Source of the DNA: an uncultured Collinsella sp.
GTDB taxonomy: Bacteria; Actinomycetota; Coriobacteriia; Coriobacteriales; Coriobacteriaceae
Direction of reading: 5' to 3'
Assembly: GCA_900543275.1 (NCBI GenBank)
Contig: UQQL01000002.1
Coordinates: forward strand, 1 to 64,000
Length of the DNA stretch: 64,000 bases
Position numbers and translations under genes: made by a program. The first letter of the stretch is position 1; each line of letters begins with the position of its first letter. Shown piece by piece: positions 9,636 to 16,862 of the stretch. The notes below the pieces were generated by a model. That model was not told where the DNA came from. It saw nothing but the letters and a program-made list of their open reading frames with translations, and did no database searches.

Positions 9636-10538
9636 CTACGAGACGCGCTCGGGCGCTCCTGCCATGTGAGCGTGTCCTTGCGAGCGAAGGCACGGGAGCT
9701 CGACGGTTGCCACCATCACGCCGGTGAGGATGAGGGCGGCGCCAAAGAAGGCGATGGGGCTCAGGACCTCGCCGACCAGGAAGAACGAGAAGACAGCGGA
9801 GCAGACCGGCTCGAGCGAGAAGGCGAAGCCGGTGGTCTCGGCGGGCACGTGGGGCTGCACGAGCGTTTGGGTGATAAAGCCATAGGCAGAGCAGATGAGC
9901 GCGAGTGCGACGACGACCGCGACCTCGCTCGGCGTGTTGGGAAGCGTAAAGCCGCCAAAGGCAAATGCGGCGATGCCCGAGAACAGGCCGCCAAAGCCCA
10001 GCTGCCAAACGCCCAGAGCCAGCGGGTCGACTTCTTCGACAAAGCGCTTGGCTACGATAATGTGGCCGGCATAGATAAAGGCCGAGAGCAGCATGATGAT
10101 CGCGCCGGGATTCAGGCTGGTAAAGTCGGCGCCCGAGAGCAGCAGCATGCCGCAGGTGACGATGGCCGTGCCGACGAGCACCTTGCGCTCGGGGGCGCGA
10201 CGCAGCAGGGCCGCGTTGGCAAACGGCACGATTACGACCGTCAGGCTCTGCAAAAAGCCGGCGGTGGAGGCGGAGGTGAGGCTGGAGCCCAGGCACATGC
10301 AGGTGATCTCGGTTGCCATGATGGCGCCGATGATGGCGGCGCGGACCATCAGGTCACGGTTGATGCGCACCGCGTGCTTGTGGAAGAGCAGCAGGCAGGC
10401 CGCAAAGGCGATGATGCAGCGCAGCGCGACGATGCTCGTGGCGTTCATGCTGTCCATGCCGATCTTCATGAGGGGGTACGAAAAGCCCCATGCGACGGGA
10501 ACGGAAAATGAGAGCGCGATTGCTTTTTTGCGATCCAT
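9636..10538 (-). CDS. EamA/DMT-family transporter
   Basis: 300 residues, ten predicted membrane helices in two EamA repeats of about 140 residues. The first begins MDRKKAIALSFSVPVAWGFSYPLMKIGMD; the second ends with PIAFFGAALILTGVMVA. This is the drug/metabolite transporter family, usually exporters of amino acids, nucleotides or drugs; the substrate cannot be read. The SD AAAAGGAG precedes the ATG. A LysR gene is divergently transcribed 158 bp away and probably controls it. Confidence 0.85.
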   Translation of the reverse strand: MDRKKAIALSFSVPVAWGFSYPLMKIGMDSMNATSIVALRCIIAFAACLLLFHKHAVRINRDLMVRAAIIGAIMATEITCMCLGSSLTSASTAGFLQSLTVVIVPFANAALLRRAPERKVLVGTAIVTCGMLLLSGADFTSLNPGAIIMLLSAFIYAGHIIVAKRFVEEVDPLALGVWQLGFGGLFSGIAAFAFGGFTLPNTPSEVAVVVALALICSAYGFITQTLVQPHVPAETTGFAFSLEPVCSAVFSFFLVGEVLSPIAFFGAALILTGVMVATVELPCLRSQGHAHMAGAPERVS

Positions 10539-10618
10539 GGGACTCCTTTTGTTACAGAACGGTTTCGCAAAAAGGATTCTGCTCCCAGATATGGATGTAG
10601 TAAAGCGAATGTATCTTC

Positions 10619-10637
10619 AGTATGATTAAGAAATACT
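10619..10637. promoter_or_regulatory. Possible LysR box between DMT transporter and LysR gene
   Basis: AGTAT (10619-10623) and ATACT (10633-10637) form an inverted repeat with a 9-bp spacer in the divergent intergenic region, in an AT-rich context. LysR proteins typically bind such T-N11-A dyads. Short arms make this weak evidence. Confidence 0.3.
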
Positions 10638-10696
10638 AATGTTGGAAGAAAAAACCCTGGCAAAACGTTTTACGGCTACATCGAAGTGGAGGCACG

Positions 10697-11563
10697 ATGG
10701 CATCGCGGTATCAGATTGTATGTATGGTGGTCGATTGCGGCAGCCTGAAACGTGCCGCCGACGCGCTGGGCTATACGCAAAGCGCGGTGAGCCAGGCCGT
10801 CAAGGCGCTCGAGCGCGAGCTGGGCACCACGATTATCGAGCGCGGCAAGCAGGGCGTCTCGCTTACGCGCGACGGCAAACAGTATCTGCCGTATCTGCGC
10901 CAGATCGTAACGGCCGAGGCCGAGCTCGAGGGCAAGCGTCAGGAGTTGCTGGGGCTTTCATCGACCGACATTCGCATTGCGACGTTTACCAACGTGAGCC
11001 GTACCGTGCTGCCGCGCGTGATCCGCGACTTTGGGGCCCTGCATCCGGGCGTGCGCTTTACCCTCAAGCAGGGCGATTACACGCGCAACGCCCAATGGGT
11101 GCACGATGGCGTGGTTGACTTTTGCTTTACGGCGCGTGGATTTACCACAGGGCTCGAGAAGCGCGTGGCCTATCATGACGAGCTGGTGGCGCTGTTGCCA
11201 GCCGCCCATCCGCTGGCGGCAAAGGAAAAGGTGACGCTCGCCGACCTCGCGTCCGAACCGTTTGTGCTGCTGGATGAGGGCGAGCAGAGCCTGGTGCTCG
11301 ATGCATTCGCGGCGCACGGGCTGTCCCCGCACGTGACAAGTGAGGTTACCGACGACTACACCATTATGGCGATGGTGGAGGAGGGCCTCGGCGTGAGCAT
11401 GCTCTACCGGCGTACGGTCGAGGGCATGCAGGCTGATATTTGCGTGCGTCCCATCGTGCACGCTCCCTCACGCGACGTCGTGGCAGCCTGGCGCAGCTGG
11501 GATACCATGCCGATCGCCACGAGGCGCTTTATCGACTACATGAGCTCACATATCGTGAGCTAG
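10697..11563 (+). CDS. LysR family transcriptional regulator
   Basis: 288 residues. The N-terminal winged helix-turn-helix (about 1-60) contains GSLKRAADALGYTQSAVSQAVKALERELGTTIIER. A linker helix and a type 2 periplasmic-binding-like effector domain follow (about 90-285). The ATG follows GGAGG. It is divergent from the DMT exporter gene, the usual arrangement when the regulator controls the neighbour. The effector is unknown. A second LysR/DMT pair with the same geometry lies at 48.8-50.7 kb. Confidence 0.92.
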   Translation: MASRYQIVCMVVDCGSLKRAADALGYTQSAVSQAVKALERELGTTIIERGKQGVSLTRDGKQYLPYLRQIVTAEAELEGKRQELLGLSSTDIRIATFTNVSRTVLPRVIRDFGALHPGVRFTLKQGDYTRNAQWVHDGVVDFCFTARGFTTGLEKRVAYHDELVALLPAAHPLAAKEKVTLADLASEPFVLLDEGEQSLVLDAFAAHGLSPHVTSEVTDDYTIMAMVEEGLGVSMLYRRTVEGMQADICVRPIVHAPSRDVVAAWRSWDTMPIATRRFIDYMSSHIVS

Positions 11564-11592
11564 TTGCCGATGCGCCACCTTGTTGGATGTGT

Positions 11593-12975
11593 CTAGCGCG
11601 CCCCAGTCTTGGCTTGCGCCAGACGATAGGTGCGTGCCGGATGGCAGAGCAATACCGCCACGACCATAAAGAACGCTGTGGTGCCCAGGCTGATGGGGTA
11701 GACCATCATGATGTTCGCAAAGGTGCGGAAGTGCGGGAACACGCAGAACACCCAATAGAAGCGGATGCCGCAGACGCAAATCATGGTGATGAGGGCGGGC
11801 ATAAGCGAGATGCCAAAGCCGCGCAGGTAGCCGGACATGTTTTCGTAGAACATGCTAAAGGCGTATGCCGGGAAGATCGAGCACACGCGGATATAGCCGA
11901 TTGAGACGATGTTGGGATCGCTGTTAAAGAGCGCCAGGATCTCGCGCCCTAGGCCGACAATAACGATGATCGTGGTGAGTGCAACGATACCGCCTTCGAT
12001 CAGGCAGACCTTAAGGGTCTTGGTGCAACGGTCGATCTGGCGGGCACCGTGGTTTTGCCCCACAAAGGTGGTGCAAGCCTGGCTAAAGCTGTTGAGCAGG
12101 TTGTAGCACACGTACTCCAGGCTCATGGCGGCGCTCGATGCCGCCATGACCTCGGTGCCCAAGCTGTTGATGGCGGACTGGATGATGATGTTGGCGACGG
12201 CAAAGACGGCGCTCTGGATGCCGGCGGGCAGGCCGATCTTGACGATGCGCCTGAGGGCGACGGGGTCGATAGCCAGGTCGCGTGGAGTGACGCGGACGAC
12301 GGAGTCGGTCTTGAGCAGACGGATAAAGAGCGTAGCGGCGCTGACGGTGTAGGCGATGGCGGTGGCGATGGCGACGCCCGCGACGCCCCAGTGGAGTACG
12401 GGGACAAAGATGAGGTCCAGGCCAATGTTGAGGACGGTGGACACGGCAAGCGCCTGCAGCGGCATGCGGGTGATGCCGACGGAGCGGAAGATCGCGGCCT
12501 CAAAGTTGTAGAGCAAGATCGAGGGCATGCTGAGCAAAAAGACGCGCAGGTAGAGCGAGGCGAGCGGCATGGTTTCGGCGGGAACGTTGAGCGCGGCGAG
12601 CATGGGCTCGGCAAAGATCTCGCCCAGCGCGATGACGACAAAGCCCACAAGCGCCATGAGAATCGAGGTGTGGACGGCGCGGTTGACCATGTTCTGATCG
12701 TTGCGGCCGATAGCGTTGGCGATGACCACGTTGGAGCCAAGCGACATGCCGATAAACAGGTTGAGCATAAGACTGGTAAGCGGAACGTTGGAGCCGACCG
12801 CTGCCATGGCGAGGGTTCCCTGGTCGCCCGAGAAGTTACCGATGATGACGGTGGCGATGAGGTTCGACAGCTGCTCCAAGATGCTCGTGGCGGCTACGGG
12901 GAAGGCGAACAGGGGAATATTGCGCCACAGCGAGCCGGTGGTCATGTCAATGTGCTTAGATGCGGTGTCTGCCAT
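11593..12975 (-). CDS. MATE family efflux transporter
   Basis: 460 residues with twelve predicted membrane helices in two six-helix halves. The start (GSLWRNIPLFAFPVAATSILEQL) and PLTSLMLNLFIGMSLGSNVVIANAIG match MatE domains. Such proteins expel cationic drugs or other compounds using Na+ or H+ gradients. The ATG is preceded by GAGATTGAGAG, a weak SD. It converges with the LysR gene (29-bp gap, no terminator hairpin seen) and is unlinked to any regulator. Confidence 0.9.
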   Translation of the reverse strand: MADTASKHIDMTTGSLWRNIPLFAFPVAATSILEQLSNLIATVIIGNFSGDQGTLAMAAVGSNVPLTSLMLNLFIGMSLGSNVVIANAIGRNDQNMVNRAVHTSILMALVGFVVIALGEIFAEPMLAALNVPAETMPLASLYLRVFLLSMPSILLYNFEAAIFRSVGITRMPLQALAVSTVLNIGLDLIFVPVLHWGVAGVAIATAIAYTVSAATLFIRLLKTDSVVRVTPRDLAIDPVALRRIVKIGLPAGIQSAVFAVANIIIQSAINSLGTEVMAASSAAMSLEYVCYNLLNSFSQACTTFVGQNHGARQIDRCTKTLKVCLIEGGIVALTTIIVIVGLGREILALFNSDPNIVSIGYIRVCSIFPAYAFSMFYENMSGYLRGFGISLMPALITMICVCGIRFYWVFCVFPHFRTFANIMMVYPISLGTTAFFMVVAVLLCHPARTYRLAQAKTGAR

Positions 12976-13166
12976 ACGCTCTCAATCTCTAATATGCTCT
13001 TTCGTGCTTATTTGCGCAGACGATGATACTCCTAATGCAGCCAGCCGGCGCTTAGGGACGTTCCTTTTCTGTCGGCAGCTGGGGACACTCCTTGTCTCTT
13101 CTATGACTAGGTGGGGAAGGCGTGCGACAATGGTGGGCGTTGTGTTGTTCGCGCTAAGGAGTTGCC

Positions 13167-13979
13167 ATGTTGTTGTGTCCCGTTTGCCATGAACCGTTGG
13201 TGGACGACGAGCGCGGTGCTGCATGCACGGGCGGACACCGTTTTGACCGTGCGCGCGAGGGCTATCTGTACCTGTTGCGCTCGTCCAAGAGCGGCGACTC
13301 CATGGGTGATCCCAAGTCGCAGGCGCGCAGTCGTCGTGACTTTCTGAACCGCGGATACTATGCACCGTTGCGCGATGCGATGGTCGAGCTGGTGCGCGGG
13401 CAGGTGTCTGGGCGTGCGGCGTCTACGGACACTCCTATGACCTTGCTCGATATTTGCTGCGGCGAGGGCTACTACACCAGCGCCATGGGCGCGGTGCCGG
13501 GCGCGGATGCTTACGGTTTCGACTTGGGCAAAGAGATGGTGCGCCTGGCCGCCAAGCGCGGCGATGCGACCTACTTCGTGGCCAACATGAAGGCTATCCC
13601 CGTGGCCGATGGCGCCTTCGATATGGTGACCGAGCTCTTTGCCCCCTTTAACGAGCGCGAATTTGCCCGCGTGCTGGCGCCAGAGGGCTCGCTCTATACC
13701 GTGGTGCCGGGTGCTCGGCATCTGTTTGGCCTCAAAGAGGTGCTCTACGACACGCCATATCTCAATGACGAGAAGCTGCCGAAGACCACCGAACTCGAGT
13801 TGGCCTCAACGCTGCGGGTGTCTGCGAACATTACGTTCCAGACCCAGACTGACATCGAGGCGGTGTTCCAGATGACGCCGTACTACTACCGCACGCGCCC
13901 TGCCGACAAAGAGCGCCTGGCAAACCTGGAAACCCTTCAGACCGATATCGACTTCATCATTGCCGAGTACCGCCACTAA
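13167..13979 (+). CDS. rlmA: 23S rRNA (guanine-N1)-methyltransferase, RlmA type
   Basis: 270 residues. The N-terminal zinc finger MLLCPVCHEPL...CTGGH (Cys4, Cys7, Cys20, His24) is followed by FDRAREGYLYLL and by the SAM-binding motif LLDICCGEGYYTSAM (about 92-106). This zinc finger plus Rossmann methyltransferase layout defines RlmA(I/II), which methylates G745 or G748 in 23S rRNA helix 35. Which base is modified cannot be told. Some RlmA(II) enzymes affect macrolide response. The ATG follows AAGGAG. A palindromic repeat overlaps its stop codon and a terminator follows. Confidence 0.88.
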   Translation: MLLCPVCHEPLVDDERGAACTGGHRFDRAREGYLYLLRSSKSGDSMGDPKSQARSRRDFLNRGYYAPLRDAMVELVRGQVSGRAASTDTPMTLLDICCGEGYYTSAMGAVPGADAYGFDLGKEMVRLAAKRGDATYFVANMKAIPVADGAFDMVTELFAPFNEREFARVLAPEGSLYTVVPGARHLFGLKEVLYDTPYLNDEKLPKTTELELASTLRVSANITFQTQTDIEAVFQMTPYYYRTRPADKERLANLETLQTDIDFIIAEYRH

Positions 13980-14023
13980 CCTACCAAAAAGGGACAGGTT
14001 TATTTTGGCAGGTTTTATCTGGG
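13978..14023. repeat. CCTGCCAA/GGGACAGG palindromic repeat, copy 1
   Basis: AACCTACCAAAA (13978-13989) and TTTTGGCAGGTT (14003-14014) form an imperfect hairpin (one mismatch) with GGGACAGG in the loop. The 33 bases 13991-14023 recur on the opposite strand at 33552-33584 with a single mismatch. The element begins inside the TAA stop codon of rlmA. Confidence 0.8.
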
Positions 14024-14030
14024 CAAACGT

Positions 14031-14069
14031 AAAGGGCCGACCGCGGAGATGCGCGATCGGCCCTTTTTA
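14031..14069 (+). terminator. Intrinsic terminator after rlmA
   Basis: AAAGGGCCGA pairs with TCGGCCCTTT around an internal GCGGAGATGCGCGA loop and ends in TTTTTAG. It is nearly symmetrical and may also stop transcripts coming from the converging membrane protein gene. Confidence 0.8.
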
Positions 14070-14104
14070 GTTGCTTGGCTGCAGGGAGCTGTGGGGGCAG
14101 GTGC

Positions 14105-14506
14105 CTACAGACGATCCTTGTTCTCGGCCTTAACGTCGTGTGCCTGCTGAACAAAGAACAGGTCGTACACCACGATGACAAAGGCGCCATAGTTTATGGC
14201 GTCGCCGCCAAACGCGGGAAGCGTGAGCACCGCCTGGGCAAGCGTGGCGACTGCAGCAACGATACCGAGCTTAAACGCGCCGTCAACCTGCGAAGGCTTG
14301 TTGGCACCCTTGATGCCCGCAACGCCTGCGGCGAGATCGATGAGGCCCTTGGCGATAATCACGGCCGCGGCGAGCATGGCGTTCGATCCGTAGGTGGACT
14401 CGAGCTTGCCGGTCGCGATGCCGGCGATTCCAATGACGAGACTGGCGATGCCCAGAACAAAATAAATCAGGGCAAGGATTTTGAGAGTCTTGCGAGTGAA
14501 GCTCAT
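14105..14506 (-). CDS. Small four-helix membrane protein, function unknown
   Basis: 133 residues starting at an ATG preceded by AAAGGA. Four hydrophobic helices (about 8-30, 42-64, 76-97, 103-122) are separated by short loops, and the tail HDVKAENKDRL is charged. Gly- and Ala-rich helices (LVIGIAGIATGKL, DLAAGVAGIKG) give it a compact look. I do not recognise a named family. The longer in-frame start at 14575 is not favoured because it lacks an SD. It is isolated between rlmA and a small-protein gene. Confidence 0.75.
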   Translation of the reverse strand: MSFTRKTLKILALIYFVLGIASLVIGIAGIATGKLESTYGSNAMLAAAVIIAKGLIDLAAGVAGIKGANKPSQVDGAFKLGIVAAVATLAQAVLTLPAFGGDAINYGAFVIVVYDLFFVQQAHDVKAENKDRL

Positions 14507-14733
14507 GGCTGGTCCTTTCGATACGAGTACGCCAACCTGGCGCACCCTTTGTGCTGCACATATGGTGAAGCACATTGTAGTTCAACGCGGCGATGCATGC
14601 GCCTGAAAGCGACTCTTGCCTGTGCGGCCCAACCTTTCAAAAAGGAAAGCTGGGCGTAAGCAAAATCGATGGCAGCGTATGCGCGGCGCTGCGATGATGG
14701 GGCCATGGCAAGAGCTGGACCGAAGGAGGGGCC

Positions 14734-14877
14734 ATGATGTACGGGGCCAAGCAAGTGCGCGAGCCGCGTTCGTTAGGAAGGCGTATGGGCGATTCCGTGA
14801 TCGCTGCCGTGTGCACGGGATTGATGGCGGTGCTTTGCATTGGGATGCTGTGGACCATGTCGCATGTGGGACAATAA
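14734..14877 (+). CDS. 47-residue single-span membrane protein
   Basis: ATG ATG TAC ... CAA TAA encodes 47 residues: a basic N-terminus (KQVREPRSLGRRMGD), then one hydrophobic helix DSVIAAVCTGLMAVLCIGML, then a short tail. A strong Shine-Dalgarno (GAAGGAGGGG) lies at ideal spacing before the first ATG. The positive-inside pattern suggests an N-in topology. No family is recognised. It lies 63 bp upstream of rsmJ on the same strand and may be cotranscribed. Confidence 0.6.
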   Translation: MMYGAKQVREPRSLGRRMGDSVIAAVCTGLMAVLCIGMLWTMSHVGQ

Positions 14878-14940
14878 CGGACGGTTGGGTGCTGGCAAAA
14901 ACGGCGCTCACGTATTCGTTTTGCTTGTTAAGGAGTGTCC

Positions 14941-15645
14941 ATGGGCGTCGTCGATCCCTTTTCTGTTGCTCGGGCCGCGGGGCTTGAGCTGACCGGGAAG
15001 TCCGAGGGCCTCACGCTCACCGACGGCACGATGGAGCTGCGTGCCGATTTTGGCCGCATGCTTCCGCGGCTCAAGCAGGGTCGTCTGCAGCAGGAGCTGC
15101 TGGTGAAGGCCGCGCGCGCGAAAGGCGTTGAGCATCCGTGGGCAGTCGATGCCACGGCAGGTTTTGGCGAGGATTCGCTGCTGCTGGCGGCCGCGGGCTT
15201 TACCGTCGATCTGTATGAACAGGATTGCGTGATCGCGGCGCTCCTCAAGGATGCTTTGGATCGCGCGGCAGATGATCCGGCGCTTGCGGCTGCCGTGGCG
15301 CGCATGCGCTTACATGCGGGCGAGGATAGCATTGCCGGCCTTCGCCATACAGCCGAGCTGATCGGGCAGGGCGAGCTCACCGCTCCCGACGTGGTGTATC
15401 TGGACCCCATGTTTCCCGAGCGCACCAAGAGCGCGGCGGTGAAAAAGAAGTTTCAACTTTTGCACCATCTGGAGCAGCCGTGCGCCGACGAGGAGACGCT
15501 GGTCGAAGCTGCGCTTGCGGTGCACCCGCGCAAGGTCGTTATCAAGCGACCGGTGAAGGGGCCGCTGCTTGCCGGCGTTAAGCCGAGCTATCAGCTTGTG
15601 GGCAAGGCCGTTCGTTACGATGTTTTGGTGCCGCCGCGCCCGTAG
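14941..15645 (+). CDS. rsmJ: RsmJ-like 16S rRNA methyltransferase
   Basis: 234 residues. The SAM motif is WAVDATAGFGEDSLLLAAAG. The catalytic-region pattern VVYLDPMFPERTKSAAVKK is followed by the C-terminal PSYQLVGKAVRYDVLV. These three blocks are diagnostic for the RsmJ/YhiQ family, which makes N2-methylguanosine 1516 in 16S rRNA. The ATG at 14941 is preferred over a GTG six bases upstream because AAGGAG would overlap that GTG. The position of modification in this species is inferred. Confidence 0.88.
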   Translation: MGVVDPFSVARAAGLELTGKSEGLTLTDGTMELRADFGRMLPRLKQGRLQQELLVKAARAKGVEHPWAVDATAGFGEDSLLLAAAGFTVDLYEQDCVIAALLKDALDRAADDPALAAAVARMRLHAGEDSIAGLRHTAELIGQGELTAPDVVYLDPMFPERTKSAAVKKKFQLLHHLEQPCADEETLVEAALAVHPRKVVIKRPVKGPLLAGVKPSYQLVGKAVRYDVLVPPRP

Positions 15646-15693
15646 CTTGTGCACGATGGCTGGCGCTTCGCCAGCGCCGTGCCGATGCGGGGT

Positions 15694-15990
15694 CTATTTC
15701 CAAGGGTGCGACGTCAGGTGCCAGCCGCCGCAGTATTCGCATTTGTAGCAGGCCAAACCACGCCGTCCGCGGTTTTCGCAGTCGGCCATAACGGCCTCGG
15801 CTTCGGCGCGTGTGTCGTAACGGTTTTTGCGTTCGCACGACTTGTAGCGCCAGGCTTCATCGCGCTCGGCGTCTAGTGCGTCGCGGCGCTCGTCCTCGCG
15901 CGCAAACAGGTCGCCCATATCGCCGCCGGTGGCAGCGCCCAAAAACTCGCTTTTGGCTTTTGACCAGGCGGCTCGCTTTTTGCTCCCCAT
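15694..15990 (-). CDS. Small zinc-ribbon-like protein, function unknown
   Basis: 98 residues from the ATG at 15990, which follows AGGAG; a longer TTG start is less likely. The N-terminal half is charged and helical (KKRAAWSKAKSEFLG, REDERRDALDAERDEAW). The C-terminal half reads CERKNRYDTRAEAEAVM...CYKCEYCGGWHLTSHP, a Cys/His cluster (CxxC then WH) that looks like a one-site zinc ribbon. Similar CxxCxxWHLT endings occur in small phage-associated and nucleic-acid-related proteins, but I assign no function. It is divergent from the GNAT gene across a perfect inverted repeat. Confidence 0.7.
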   Translation of the reverse strand: MGSKKRAAWSKAKSEFLGAATGGDMGDLFAREDERRDALDAERDEAWRYKSCERKNRYDTRAEAEAVMADCENRGRRGLACYKCEYCGGWHLTSHPWK

Positions 15991-16014
15991 CTGCTTCGCG
16001 CTCCTCTCCAAACG

Positions 16015-16046
16015 TTGGTATCATTGCTCAATCAAAGTGATACCAA
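16015..16046. promoter_or_regulatory. Inverted repeat in a divergent promoter region
   Basis: TTGGTATCA (16015-16023) and TGATACCAA (16038-16046) are perfect 9-bp inverted arms with a 14-bp spacer. They lie exactly between the divergent zinc-ribbon and GNAT genes, the right place for an operator controlling both. The TTGGTAT core also appears twice upstream of the ATPase at 18960. Confidence 0.5.
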
Positions 16047-16064
16047 TAAACGTGAGGTCGCCGC

Positions 16065-16556
16065 GTGATGATCAGAAAAACCCTCGATACCGACATTCCC
16101 GCCGTCATGGCTATCTATGACGCGGCCCGCGCCTTTATGCGCGCGCATGGCAACGCCACGCAGTGGCCCGAGGGCACGCCTTCGGCCGAGCAGCTGGCTG
16201 CCGATATTGCCGCTGGTGGCAGTTACGTGTGCGAAGTCGACGGCCGCGTGGTGGCGACGTTTGCCTTTTTACCGGGTCCGGACGAGTGCTATGACGTGAT
16301 TGAGGACGGTCAATGGCGCAGCGACACTCCGTATGCCGTGCTGCATCGCGTGGCATCCGACGGCACCGCGCACGGTATCGCGGCGGCGATGTTTGCCTTT
16401 GCCAAGGAATGCGCCGACCATCTGCGTATTGACACGCACGAGGACAACTTGCCCATGCAGGGCGCCATCGCCAAGGCGGGGTTCGAGCGTGTCGGTATCG
16501 TCTATGTGTCCGACGGCACGGCGCGTGTCGCGTTTGATTGGCTGCGCGAGGCGTAG
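16065..16556 (+). CDS. GNAT family N-acetyltransferase
   Basis: 163 residues. It begins MIRKTLDTDIPAVMAIYDAARAFM, the first strand and helix of the Gcn5 fold. HGIAAAMFAFAKECADHLRIDTHEDN (acetyl-CoA loop and helix region) and MQGAIAKAGFERVGIVYV at the C-terminus follow. Substrate not predictable. The SD before the double ATG is weak (GAGGTCGCC). A terminator follows at 16591. Divergent from the zinc-ribbon gene, with a shared inverted repeat. Confidence 0.88.
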   Translation: MMIRKTLDTDIPAVMAIYDAARAFMRAHGNATQWPEGTPSAEQLAADIAAGGSYVCEVDGRVVATFAFLPGPDECYDVIEDGQWRSDTPYAVLHRVASDGTAHGIAAAMFAFAKECADHLRIDTHEDNLPMQGAIAKAGFERVGIVYVSDGTARVAFDWLREA

Positions 16557-16590
16557 GAGCCAAGGCACGTATCATCACCCAGCTCAAATA

Positions 16591-16618
16591 AAAAATGGCC
16601 CCGAGTGGGGCCATTTTT
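16591..16618. terminator. Bidirectional intrinsic terminator
   Basis: AAAAATGGCCCC pairs with GGGGCCATTTTT around GAGT. Both flanks are homopolymeric (A run and T run), so it can end the GNAT transcript on the plus strand and the candidate small RNA on the minus strand. Confidence 0.85.
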
Positions 16619-16792
16619 GGTAAAACGCGTCGTTGTGGGACTCGCATTGTTACCGCCCCAGATGAACCCGGGCAGACAAAAAGGGGAGGTGCCGGCTTTC
16701 GCAAGGCGCGAACCTACGAAAATCGCCGCGCGGCAACGCGGGGCGATGAGCTCGGTCGGGGGATAGGGCCCGCTTCGCCCGCCGGCCCGTAA
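16591..16792 (-). ncRNA. Candidate structured small RNA (6S-like?)
   Basis: On the minus strand, TACAAT (plus-strand ATTGTA, 16793-16798) resembles a -10 box. The roughly 200 bases after it contain no plausible gene and end at the intrinsic terminator 16591-16618. The stretch is GC-rich and folds strongly: ATCGCC...GGCGAT enclosing CGCG pairs, and TTCGC...GCGAA. Its start contains AAGCGGGCC followed by a C-run, which recalls the 5' side of 6S RNA, and it is about the right length. That identity is a guess; transcription itself is inferred from promoter and terminator only. Confidence 0.35.
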
Positions 16793-16862
16793 ATTGTATC
16801 ATCCAGTGTGGAACGAGGACGCCCGTTGCCGCGTGCGATGGGCTTGCAATAAGAGGAGAGCC

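Noticed and set aside
13050..13100. Direct words GGGACGTTCC and GGGGACACTCC before rlmA
   Set aside because: They echo the GGGGACGTTC repeat at 54141 but form no clear stem here, so they are not listed as a repeat element.
16620..16790. tRNA-like segment (GTAGGTTCGCGCC on the minus strand)
   Set aside because: A T-arm-like word is present but no acceptor stem or anticodon arm can be built around it.
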